Shown here: piece after piece, positions 1 to 7,249 of the stretch
Layout of the letters: the number at the start of each line of letters is the position of its first letter
Numbering within the stretch: the first letter of the stretch is position 1
Assembly: GCA_051000395.1 (NCBI GenBank)
Contig: JBPCOI010000094.1
Span: 1 to 38,501, forward strand
DNA length: 38,501 bases
Direction: 5' to 3'
DNA from: JBPCOI01 sp051000395
GTDB taxonomy: Bacteria > Actinomycetota > Actinomycetes > Mycobacteriales > Jatrophihabitantaceae
Made by a program: the position numbers and the translations under genes
The notes under the pieces: model-generated
Told to the model about the DNA's origin: nothing
Database searches by the model: none
What the model saw: the letters and a program-made list of their open reading frames with translations, nothing else

Positions 1-45
1 GCACTCATGGGCGACGAGGGCCATGAAGATCGTCCGGGGACACGA

Positions 46-121
46 TGGAGCCGCCTCGGGGAATCGAACCCCGGACACCCTCATTACGAGTGAGGTGCTC
101 TGCCGACTGAGCTAAGGCGGC
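46..121 (-). tRNA. tRNA-Thr (anticodon CGT)
   Basis: The minus strand folds as a complete cloverleaf. The acceptor stem is GCCGCCT/AGGCGGC, the D stem GCTC/GAGC, the anticodon stem CCTCA/TGAGG and the T stem CGGGG/CCCCG with a TTCGATT loop. The seven-base anticodon loop CTCGTAA puts CGT at positions 34-36, which reads the threonine codon ACG. The discriminator base and an encoded CCA tail occupy 46-49. It lies downstream of the VOC gene in the same orientation, separated by about 165 bp of repeat-rich spacer. Confidence 0.95.
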
Positions 122-178
122 GCGCCCGGCGGGCCGGCGCGACGCCGGTGAGTTTATCGTGTCGCGTCGGCCCGCGTG

Positions 179-286
179 CGTACTGAGGCTGCCCAGCACG
201 TCGGGCCGGCGGGCCGTAGCGAGGCTGCCCAACCCGCCCGGGCCCGCGCGCGTACCGAGGCCTGCCCAGGCCGCCCAGCCCGCCGC
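179..286. repeat. 36-bp imperfect tandem repeat, three units
   Basis: Three consecutive 36-bp units begin at 179, 215 and 251. Each opens with a CGTA..GAGGCTGCCCA-like core (cgtactgaggctgccca, cgtagcgaggctgccca, cgtaccgaggcctgccca). The remainder of each unit is GC-rich and more diverged. The array fills the spacer between the stop of the VOC gene and the tRNA-Thr gene. No gene or clear terminator is visible in it. Confidence 0.6.
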
Positions 287-1069
287 TCAGGAAGGCTGGG
301 CCGGCTTGATCACCGCGAAGGCCGCCCCCTGGGGGTCCGCGACGTCGGCGTGCCGGCCGTAGGGCATGTCCTGCGGCGGGCGCAGCACCGTGCCGCCGAG
401 GCGCACCACCGAGTCGACCGCCTCGTCGGCGTCGTCGACGGCGAAGTAGGTCCGCCAGTGTGCGGGCACCTGCTCCGGCACGTCCTCGGGCAGCGCGCCG
501 ATGCCACCCACGGTGTTGCCGTCGAGCTCGATCGTGGAGTACTGGAAGCCGTCGCCACCCATGTCGGAGTAGCTGTAGCCGAACACGGCCGCGTAGAAGT
601 TCATCGCCGCCTGGTACTCGCGGGTCATCACCTCGTTCCAGACCAGCGTGTTCGTAACGTTGACCAGCTGCGCGCCGGTGTGCTTACCGGCCTGCCAGAA
701 CCCGAACGTCGCCCCGGTCGGATCCTTGCCGGCGCCCATCACCCCGAGGTCCATGACGTCGAATGGTTCGGCGACCACGGTGCCGCCGGCTCGGGTGATC
801 GCCTTGGCCGTCGCGCCCACGTCGTCACTGGCCAGGTAGGTCGTCCACACCGATGGGTGGCCGTCCTGCCCCGGCTGGATCGGGCCCAGGCCGGCGACCG
901 CCAGGTGGTCGAGTTCGGCCATCGTGTAGCCGCCCGTCTCCGGTGGCCCGACGGTGAGCTGCCAGCCGAACAGCCCCTCGTAGAATAACCGCGCCGCGTC
1001 GATGTCGGAGGTCATCAGGTCCACCCAGCACGGGGTGCCGGCGGGCCAGGCGCTCTTACGTTCGGTCAT
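287..1069 (-). CDS. Two-domain VOC (glyoxalase/dioxygenase fold) family protein
   Basis: This is a 260-residue protein of two tandem VOC modules, about residues 8-125 and 140-258. Each has the F-Y/L-F-G-W or F-Y-A-x-V-F-G-Y helix-strand signature typical of the family. The layout resembles the mycobacterial CFP30B/Rv0577-type glyoxalase-like proteins; the substrate cannot be deduced. The ATG start is preceded by AAGGA about 8 bases upstream. It follows the PSP1 gene with only about 22 bp between, so the two are probably cotranscribed. A metal-dependent lyase or dioxygenase activity is possible from the fold but not shown. Confidence 0.85.
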   Translation of the reverse strand: MTERKSAWPAGTPCWVDLMTSDIDAARLFYEGLFGWQLTVGPPETGGYTMAELDHLAVAGLGPIQPGQDGHPSVWTTYLASDDVGATAKAITRAGGTVVAEPFDVMDLGVMGAGKDPTGATFGFWQAGKHTGAQLVNVTNTLVWNEVMTREYQAAMNFYAAVFGYSYSDMGGDGFQYSTIELDGNTVGGIGALPEDVPEQVPAHWRTYFAVDDADEAVDSVVRLGGTVLRPPQDMPYGRHADVADPQGAAFAVIKPAQPS

Positions 1070-1091
1070 CGTGGAGTCCTTTCGTCCTCGG

Positions 1092-1931
1092 CTACTGCCG
1101 ATCCGTCACGCTCTGATCACGTTCCTGGTAGGCCCTGCGCGAGGAGCACACGGACGCGAGCGCGCAGGCCGTGCGCCTCCCGTCGGCCGACATGCGCACG
1201 ACGACCTCCTCGGCCGGCACGTTGTGGGCGAGCACTGTCGCGTCCCCTTCCGCAGTCTGCACCCGGTCACCGACAGCGGGCGCCTCAGCAGCGAAATCCT
1301 GGTAGAGCGGATGCTCGTATTTCAGGCAGCACATCAGCCGTCCGCACGCACCGGAGATGCGCAACGGGTTGAGCGGCAACCCCTGGTCCTTCGCCATCCG
1401 CACCGTGACCGGTTCGAAGTCCACGAGGAACGTCGAGCAGCACAGCTCGCGGCCGCACGATCCGATGCCGCCGCTCAGCCGCGCCTGGTCGCGGGCGGAC
1501 AGCTGGCGCAGCACGACCTTGGTGTCCAGGGTCGCCGACAGGTCGCGCACGAGCGCGCGAAAATCGACGCGGTGCGCCGCGGTGAAGTACACGGTCGTCT
1601 CGCCGGTGGCTGCGACGTGGTCGACGCCGCTGAGCTTCATCGGCAATCCGTGCTCGCGGATCAAGCGCTTCGCGGCCACGCGGGCGCCGGCGCGCTTGGC
1701 GCGGCTTCGCTGCGCAGCGGCGATGTCGTTCGGGCCGGCCAGCCCGGTGAGGACGGGCAGTCCGCCGATGTCCTCATCCACCCACTGTGGTGCCCACATG
1801 ACCTCGGCGACCTCGTCGCCGGCCTCGGTCGGGTACCGGACCAGGTCACCGACGCGCAGGCTGAGCCCGTCCGGATCGGCGTAGTAGAGCCGCCCGTGCC
1901 GTTGGAACACCACCGCGCACACCATCGCCAC
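1092..1931 (-). CDS. PSP1 C-terminal domain protein (RicT/YaaT-like)
   Basis: This 279-residue protein carries the PSP1 domain of the B. subtilis RicT (YaaT) family. The diagnostic cysteine clusters are present: SCGRELCC (Cys159, 164, 165) and ACGRLMCC (Cys196, 201, 202). In Bacillus such proteins form an Fe-S-containing complex affecting RNA processing and competence or sporulation; the actinobacterial role is not established. It lies just downstream of holB, a common actinobacterial arrangement. The GTG at 1931 is preferred because a TAGGGT -10-like box ends six bases upstream, consistent with a leaderless message. An in-frame ATG follows two codons later. Confidence 0.88.
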   Translation of the reverse strand: MAMVCAVVFQRHGRLYYADPDGLSLRVGDLVRYPTEAGDEVAEVMWAPQWVDEDIGGLPVLTGLAGPNDIAAAQRSRAKRAGARVAAKRLIREHGLPMKLSGVDHVAATGETTVYFTAAHRVDFRALVRDLSATLDTKVVLRQLSARDQARLSGGIGSCGRELCCSTFLVDFEPVTVRMAKDQGLPLNPLRISGACGRLMCCLKYEHPLYQDFAAEAPAVGDRVQTAEGDATVLAHNVPAEEVVVRMSADGRRTACALASVCSSRRAYQERDQSVTDRQ

Positions 1932-1937
1932 GGCGTC

Positions 1938-1943
1938 ACCCTA
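1938..1943 (-). promoter_or_regulatory. Leaderless-type -10 box (TAGGGT) for the PSP1 gene
   Basis: On the minus strand TAGGGT is followed by six bases and then the GTG start at 1931. This places the expected transcription start at or next to the start codon. No convincing -35 box was seen. It suggests the PSP1 gene has its own promoter in addition to any read-through from holB. Confidence 0.45.
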
Positions 1944-2052
1944 GCCCGGTCCGGCCGTCGCGTCGGGCGGACGACCGCCATGATCGACAACGGTAGGAGA
2001 CCGGCGGCTTGCCGGTCACCGACACGATGGGCACGCGCGCGACGGACGCGGC

Positions 2053-3282
2053 TCAGGGCAGGCGAAGGGCGGCGGTCATCGCCTCGACCGCGACGCGGGG
2101 CTTGACGTTCTGCTCCAACGCCTGCCGGCAGGCGAGCACGGCATCCAGCCGTCGCAGCACGCCGGCGGGCGCGACGCGCAGCGCAACGGCGCGCACGTCG
2201 GCGTCGAAGTCCGGATGCGCGGCGGCGACCTGCGCACCGGCGTGACGCAGCAGCACATCGCGGTAGAACGCGGCGAGATCGACGAGCGTGCGGTCGATCG
2301 CGTCGCGTTGGGTGCGCGTGGCGCGCGATTTCTGCCGCTTTTCCCGGTCCTTGACGGCGCCGCTGCTGGCGCGTGCCGCGGCCGCCGTGCCCTTGCCCGT
2401 ACCGCCGACGCCCAGCGCGGTCTGCAACGCCTCGGTCTCACCCGCGTCGAGTTCCGCGGACATCGCGGCCGCTTCTGCCTCCGCCGCGCCGACGAGGTGG
2501 TCGGCGGCGTCGAGGCAGGCGCGCAACGAGGTGAGCGACCCGGGGATCGAGAGCACGGCCGCTCGGCGCTGGCGTGCCTCGCTGTCGCGGGCCAGGCGGC
2601 GCGAGCGCCCGATGTGCCCCTGCCCTGCGGCGGCGGCCCACTCGGCGGTGCGCGCGTCCATCCCGTCGCGCTGCAGCACCTGGGCTACCGCGGCGGCCGG
2701 CGGGGTGCGCAGCGCGACGAGCCGGCACCGCGACCGGATCGTCACGGGGACGTCGTCCGGGTGCGAGGACGGCGTGCACAACATGAAGATCGTGCGCGGT
2801 GACGGTTCCTCGATCGCCTTGAGCAGCGCGTTGGCCGCCCGCTCACCCAATCGGTCGGCATCCTCGATGATCACGATCTGCCAGCGGCCCGCCGACGGCA
2901 GCCGAGCCGAGTTCTGGATCAGCGCGCGGGTCTCGTCCACCGAGATCGACAGGCCCTGCGGGACGACCAGGCGCACGTCGGGATGGGTTCCGGCGCGCAC
3001 GGTGCAACAACCGGCACACACCCCGCACCCCGGCTCTGCCGACCGCTCGCACTGCAACGCCGCGGCGAACGCGCGTGCCGCGACCGAGCGGCCCGAACCG
3101 GCCGGTCCGGTGAACAGCCACGCGTGTGTCATCGCGCCGGCACCGGACGGCCGCCCGGCGGTGATCTCGACAGCGGCCGCCGCGGCAGCGCGCAGCACGC
3201 CGGCAGTGTCGTCCTGACCGACCAGCGCGTCCCAGACCGAGGGCGCGTCGGTGTCATCGCGGGTATGTGCGGGCGAAATCAT
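2053..3282 (-). CDS. holB: DNA polymerase III subunit delta'
   Basis: This 409-residue protein is a clamp-loader subunit. The N-terminal AAA+ domain has a P-loop GPAGSGRS (residues 59-66, Arg instead of the usual Lys), four zinc-type cysteines (78, 86, 89, 92), the IIEDADR Walker B region and the SRC motif of clamp-loader subunits. The C-terminal helical part is alanine-rich and has a KDREKRQKSR basic stretch. In the clamp-loader complex delta' helps load the sliding clamp onto primed DNA. The ATG overlaps the stop of the upstream MFS-tmk gene by ATGA, so the two are translationally coupled. This tmk-holB pairing is common in bacteria. Confidence 0.93.
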   Translation of the reverse strand: MISPAHTRDDTDAPSVWDALVGQDDTAGVLRAAAAAAVEITAGRPSGAGAMTHAWLFTGPAGSGRSVAARAFAAALQCERSAEPGCGVCAGCCTVRAGTHPDVRLVVPQGLSISVDETRALIQNSARLPSAGRWQIVIIEDADRLGERAANALLKAIEEPSPRTIFMLCTPSSHPDDVPVTIRSRCRLVALRTPPAAAVAQVLQRDGMDARTAEWAAAAGQGHIGRSRRLARDSEARQRRAAVLSIPGSLTSLRACLDAADHLVGAAEAEAAAMSAELDAGETEALQTALGVGGTGKGTAAAARASSGAVKDREKRQKSRATRTQRDAIDRTLVDLAAFYRDVLLRHAGAQVAAAHPDFDADVRAVALRVAPAGVLRRLDAVLACRQALEQNVKPRVAVEAMTAALRLP

Positions 3283-5357
3283 GGCGTGGCGCTCACCTCA
3301 GGACGTCGCTTGTCCGCCGAGCGGCGGACGACGCGGCGCGGGCCGAGCAGGGCCACCACGGCGGCGTGAATCTGCTCGGCGATCTGCTCCGGCGGCCGGC
3401 TCGCCTCGACCACGAGGTAGCGGCGGTGATCGGACTCGGCCTGGATGCGGAACGCCTCGCGCACCCGTTCGTGGAACGCGACCGATTCCCGCTCGAGCTT
3501 GTCGGCCGAGCCGCGACCGTGCGCCCGGGCCAGTCCTTCCGTCGCGGGCAGGTCGAGCACGACGGTGAGATCCGGGCGCAGGTCTCCGGTTGCCCACCGC
3601 GAGATCCGTCGCACCTCGTCGATCGCGAGCGCACGTCCCACGCCTTGATAGGCGAGGGAGGAGTCGACGAAGCGGTCGGTGAGCACCACCTCGCCGCGGT
3701 CGAGGGCCGGGCGGATGACGGTGTCGACGTGGTGGGCACGGTCGGCCGCGAACAGCAGCGCCTCGGCGCGCGGCGTGAGGGGCAGCGAATGGTGCAGCAG
3801 CAGCGTGCGGATCTCGCGGCCCACCTCGGTCGCGCCCGGCTCGTAGGTGACGGTGACGGTGCGACCGACCTCGCGCAGCGACTCGGCGAGCAACCCGATC
3901 TGCGTCGACTTGCCGGTGCCCTCCCCGCCCTCGAAGGCGATGAACACGCCCCCGCCGCGCATCCTGCGACGCACCGACGAATCGCCGCGCGCAGATGCCT
4001 TGATCTCGGCCCACACGCCCAGCTGGTCGCGGTCGTCCATCTTGCGGTAGGCCAGCAGGCCGGCCGCGAGCGCGAGCAGCCCGCCGGCAAGCAGCACGAA
4101 GCGGGTGCCGTCGACGACGTAGTTGACCCCGCCGATGTGGAAGCTCTTGCGCCCGACCTGTGCCACCGCGAACGGGACAGCAGCCAGCGCCATGATCAGC
4201 ACGACGCGGATCAGCGACTGCAGCAGCGCGAAGACCCGCCCGCGCATCTCGTCGTCGATGTCGGTGCCCATCAGCGTCGTCCCCGCGAGATAGGCCACGC
4301 CGGCCCCGAAGCCGACGCCCAGGACGGTGACCATCGCGAGGGCGACCTGGGGCATGAGGGCGGTGAGTATCAGGCAGCCGGCCGCGAAGACGATCGCCAG
4401 GCCGAACAGTCGCCGCCGGGACAGGCCACGGGCGATGCGCGGGCCGAAGGCCATGCCCGAGCCGAGGCCGACGAACACCGCGCCGAACAGCACGCCGTAG
4501 GCAGCGTTGCCACCGCCCAGACTGGTCACGAAGATCTTGCCGGCGCCGATCACGGCACCGCCCGCCGCGAAGGCACCGACGAGCCCGATGATCAACCCGC
4601 CGACCAGGCGGGAGGACCGGATGAACGACGCGCCCTCGCGCATCAGGCTGACCAGGCTGGGTTCCTCGCCCTGCGGCCGGTGGCTGCGGTGCCCGGTGAT
4701 CTCCGGGATGAAGATCACCACGATGGCACCGACCAGGAACGTCACGGCGTTGAAGTACAGCGCGAGATTCACCGGCTGGGCGCGGAAGAAATGCAGGTGC
4801 TGCGCCAGGGCTGTGGTGATCAGGGACAGCACGGAGAACAGCCCGGCGCCGGCGACCGGAGTCAGGCCGTAGGTCGTAATCAAGCTGAGCTGGTTGGCGG
4901 CCTCGATCTGATCGCGGCGCACCAGGTTGGGCACCGAGGCGTCCTTGGCCGGCATCCAGAACAGGCTGACGCACTCGATCAGGAAGCTCGCGACCAGCAA
5001 CCAGACCAGCGTCTGGTGGTTGCCGACGACCAGGTGCGCGAGCGGGATGCTCAAGAACAGCAGGAAGCGCACCGCGTCCGAGATGATCATCGTGCGGCGA
5101 CGGTCGAAACGGTCGGCGAAGGCGCCAGCGAGCGGGCCGAGCACGATGGCGGGCAGCAGCTTGACAACGAGCACCCCGCCGAGCGCGTAGTTCTGCGCCT
5201 GGTAGCCGTGGGCCAGCGACGTGGCGAGCGCGGTCGTGGCGAGCAGGCCGAGCCAGTCGCCGAGGCTGGACAGCGCGGTGGTGTACCACAGGCGCCGGAA
5301 ACCGCGCACCCGCAGCACCCCGCGGATCGCCGCGACCGACGAGACGGCCGGCTGCAC
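3279..5357 (-). CDS. tmk: MFS transporter-thymidylate kinase fusion
   Basis: This 692-residue fusion protein has two parts. Residues about 15-440 form a multi-helix major facilitator domain, with the LAGAFADRFDRRR loop between TM2 and TM3. Residues about 468-675 form a complete dTMP kinase: P-loop GGEGTGKST near 477, the EPGATEVG segment, DRFVDSSLAYQG and a GRGSADKLERES lid. The kinase converts dTMP to dTDP in DNA precursor synthesis. The transporter substrate is unknown. As I recall, the same fusion occurs in several non-mycobacterial actinobacteria. The first canonical start is GTG at 5357, but it lacks a Shine-Dalgarno. An in-frame ATC eleven codons upstream has GAGGAG six bases before it, so the true start is uncertain. 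Confidence 0.92.
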   Translation of the reverse strand: MQPAVSSVAAIRGVLRVRGFRRLWYTTALSSLGDWLGLLATTALATSLAHGYQAQNYALGGVLVVKLLPAIVLGPLAGAFADRFDRRRTMIISDAVRFLLFLSIPLAHLVVGNHQTLVWLLVASFLIECVSLFWMPAKDASVPNLVRRDQIEAANQLSLITTYGLTPVAGAGLFSVLSLITTALAQHLHFFRAQPVNLALYFNAVTFLVGAIVVIFIPEITGHRSHRPQGEEPSLVSLMREGASFIRSSRLVGGLIIGLVGAFAAGGAVIGAGKIFVTSLGGGNAAYGVLFGAVFVGLGSGMAFGPRIARGLSRRRLFGLAIVFAAGCLILTALMPQVALAMVTVLGVGFGAGVAYLAGTTLMGTDIDDEMRGRVFALLQSLIRVVLIMALAAVPFAVAQVGRKSFHIGGVNYVVDGTRFVLLAGGLLALAAGLLAYRKMDDRDQLGVWAEIKASARGDSSVRRRMRGGGVFIAFEGGEGTGKSTQIGLLAESLREVGRTVTVTYEPGATEVGREIRTLLLHHSLPLTPRAEALLFAADRAHHVDTVIRPALDRGEVVLTDRFVDSSLAYQGVGRALAIDEVRRISRWATGDLRPDLTVVLDLPATEGLARAHGRGSADKLERESVAFHERVREAFRIQAESDHRRYLVVEASRPPEQIAEQIHAAVVALLGPRRVVRRSADKRRPEVSATP

Positions 5358-5465
5358 GGCGGCAGGCGACGCAGCCGGTTCGGCGCTGATGGCGGGCTCC
5401 TCGCAGACTCGCTGGACGAGGCTCAGCGTAGCCGTGCGCGCTGACGATCCCCTGTTACGACAGGA

Positions 5466-5963
5466 TCATCCGGCTACTGCTGCGGCGAGCAGCTTGCGCA
5501 GCGCCTGGGCCAGCTCGGCGCGCCGTCGCCGGTCCAGCGTGGCCAGCAGATCTCGCTCGCCGGACAGCAGCGCGGCGAACGCGGCGTCGACCGCGTCCCG
5601 CCCGGTGGGGGTGAGCCGCACCCGGACCAGCCGGCCGTCTGCCGGGTCCGGGTGCCGGGACACGAAGCCGCGGGCGGTGAGACGGTCGAGGCGGCTGGTC
5701 ATCGTGCCGGACGTGACGTGGGTGCTGCTGGCGAGCTCCCCGGCCGTCAGCTCGAACGGCTCGCCGCTGCGGCGCAGGACGCTCAGGACGTCGAACTCGT
5801 GTGCCTGCAGGCCGTGCTCGACGAACGCGTCCGCGCGGCGCTCGTCGAGCACCGCGGCGAGCCGGGAGATCCGTGACAGCACCTGCAGCGGCTCGACGTC
5901 AAGATCGGGACGCTCGCGCTGCCACGCCTCGACGATCGTGTCGACCTCGTCCATGCGGCTCAT
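5466..5963 (-). CDS. MarR family transcriptional regulator
   Basis: This 165-residue protein has a winged helix-turn-helix of MarR type. Residues about 35-130 include the FDVLSVLRRSG helix, the recognition segment STHVTSGTMTSRLDRL and the wing DPADGRLVRVRLT. It is transcribed divergently from the trans-aconitate methyltransferase gene, and a near-perfect palindrome lies in the 60-bp gap. The simplest reading is a local repressor controlling itself and the tam-VOC pair in response to a small ligand. The ATG at 5963 is chosen; a second ATG three codons downstream is also possible. Confidence 0.9.
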   Translation of the reverse strand: MSRMDEVDTIVEAWQRERPDLDVEPLQVLSRISRLAAVLDERRADAFVEHGLQAHEFDVLSVLRRSGEPFELTAGELASSTHVTSGTMTSRLDRLTARGFVSRHPDPADGRLVRVRLTPTGRDAVDAAFAALLSGERDLLATLDRRRRAELAQALRKLLAAAVAG

Positions 5964-5970
5964 CCTGCCA

Positions 5971-5992
5971 TATCTCTTGACTTCAAGATATA
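5971..5992. promoter_or_regulatory. MarR-type operator palindrome
   Basis: Arms tatctcttga and tcaagatata flank a two-base spacer and pair at nine of ten positions. The inner TTGA-N2-TCAA and outer TATCT resemble the MhqR/MarR operator class. It overlaps the likely divergent promoters of marR and tam. A second palindrome, tcgacgtcga at 5997-6006, lies on the tam side and may be an accessory site. Confidence 0.7.
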
Positions 5993-6023
5993 TTGTTCGA
6001 CGTCGAGAGAACGGAGCGAGCCG

Positions 6024-6827
6024 ATGCGCTGGGACCCCGAGCAGTACAGCCGATTCGCCGGGGAACGGGGGCGCCCGTTCACCGACCTGCTGGCCCGAGT
6101 CGGCTGCGCCGGGCCGCGGCGGGTGATCGACCTGGGGTGCGGTCCGGGGACCCTCACCGCGCAGCTCGCCACGCGCTGGCCGGGCGCCGAGGTGGAGGGG
6201 ATCGACTCGTCGGCGGAGATGATCGCCCGCGCCGCGCCGCTGGGCACCGCGCGCCTCAGCTTCCGGGTCGAGGACGTCGCCGCGTGGCCGATGCCGGCGG
6301 ATGCCGACGTCGTCGTCAGCAACGCCGCGCTGCAATGGGTGCCGCGGCATCAGGAACTGCTGCGGGCATGGGCGGCCGCGCTGCCGGTTGGCGCCTGGCT
6401 GGCCTTTCAGGTGCCCGGCAACTTCGACGCGCCCTCGCATACGGTGCTGCGCACGCTGGCGTCCACACCCCGGTGGCGCCCGCTGGTCGGCGACGACGTG
6501 CTGCGCCATCACGACATGGTCGCCACGCCGTCGTCCTACGCGAGGCTGCTGCTGTCCGCAGGACTGGCGGTCGACGCGTGGTCGACGACATACCTGCACC
6601 TGCTGCCCGGTCCCGACGCGGTGCTCGAGTGGATGCGCGGAACCGGCCTGCGCCCGGTCCTCGCCGCGCTGGCCGACCGGCACGTCGAGCGCGACGGGGT
6701 GACCGTGCCCGCGGCTGACGCGTTCGCGGCCGAGTACGGCCTCGCGCTGCGCGAGGCCTACCCGGCGACAGGACACGGAACGCTGTTCGCGTTCCGTCGC
6801 ATCTTCGCCGTGGCCCGCAAACCGTGA
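6024..6827 (+). CDS. tam: Trans-aconitate 2-methyltransferase
   Basis: This 267-residue class I SAM-dependent methyltransferase matches the Tam family along its length. The N-terminus MRWDPEQYSRF is family-typical, motif I is VIDLGCGPGT (34-43), the acidic ribose-binding residue is Asp61 in GIDSS, and the NAALQWV segment follows. Tam methyl-esterifies trans-aconitate, a spontaneous by-product of the TCA intermediate cis-aconitate that inhibits aconitase. A Shine-Dalgarno GGAG precedes the ATG. The gene is divergent from marR, and its stop overlaps the start of the next gene (GTGA). Confidence 0.9.
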   Translation: MRWDPEQYSRFAGERGRPFTDLLARVGCAGPRRVIDLGCGPGTLTAQLATRWPGAEVEGIDSSAEMIARAAPLGTARLSFRVEDVAAWPMPADADVVVSNAALQWVPRHQELLRAWAAALPVGAWLAFQVPGNFDAPSHTVLRTLASTPRWRPLVGDDVLRHHDMVATPSSYARLLLSAGLAVDAWSTTYLHLLPGPDAVLEWMRGTGLRPVLAALADRHVERDGVTVPAADAFAAEYGLALREAYPATGHGTLFAFRRIFAVARKP

Positions 6828-7249
6828 CGATCCTCGGCTACGACCACGTGCAGGTGGCGATGCCGGCCGGCGGCGAGGACGTGGCGCGCACCTTCTACGG
6901 GGACGTTCTCGGCTTGGCCGAGCTACCCAAGCCGCCCGCGCTCGCACAGCGCGGCGGGTGCTGGTTCAGCTCCGGCGGTGCCGTGCTGCACCTCGGTGTC
7001 GAAGTGCCGTTTACCCCTGCGCGCAAAGCACATCCGGCGTTCATCGTGGACGACCTGGACGCGCTGCGGATACGGCTCAGTGCAGCCGGGCATCGCTGCG
7101 TGGCCGCGGAGGAGATACCGGGCACGCGTCGGTTCCACACCGCCGACCCGTTCGGCAACCGGCTGGAGTTCCAGCAGGCCGCGGGCCACCAGGATGGTGG
7201 CGGGTTCACCGCTCGCGGCCCGGCGAACTCTCCCGGACCCGCGCCCTGA
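6824..7249 (+). CDS. Single-domain VOC family protein
   Basis: This 141-residue protein has a single glyoxalase/bleomycin-resistance fold. It starts ILGYDHVQVAMP and includes ARTFYGDVLGL, and the C-terminal FHTADPFGNRLEF segment supplies the last canonical metal or active-site region. The substrate is unknown. The GTG start overlaps the tam stop by four bases, so the pair is translationally coupled and presumably shares MarR control. Its last 44 bases overlap the 3' end of the convergent topA gene. Confidence 0.87.
   Translation: MTILGYDHVQVAMPAGGEDVARTFYGDVLGLAELPKPPALAQRGGCWFSSGGAVLHLGVEVPFTPARKAHPAFIVDDLDALRIRLSAAGHRCVAAEEIPGTRRFHTADPFGNRLEFQQAAGHQDGGGFTARGPANSPGPAP

Noticed and set aside
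3267..5444. Very long open frame on the plus strand (725 codons) opposite the MFS-tmk gene
   Set aside because: Composition is Gln/His/Arg/Asp-rich with no domain. It is the antisense shadow typical of GC-rich genes, and the opposite strand encodes an intact recognised protein.
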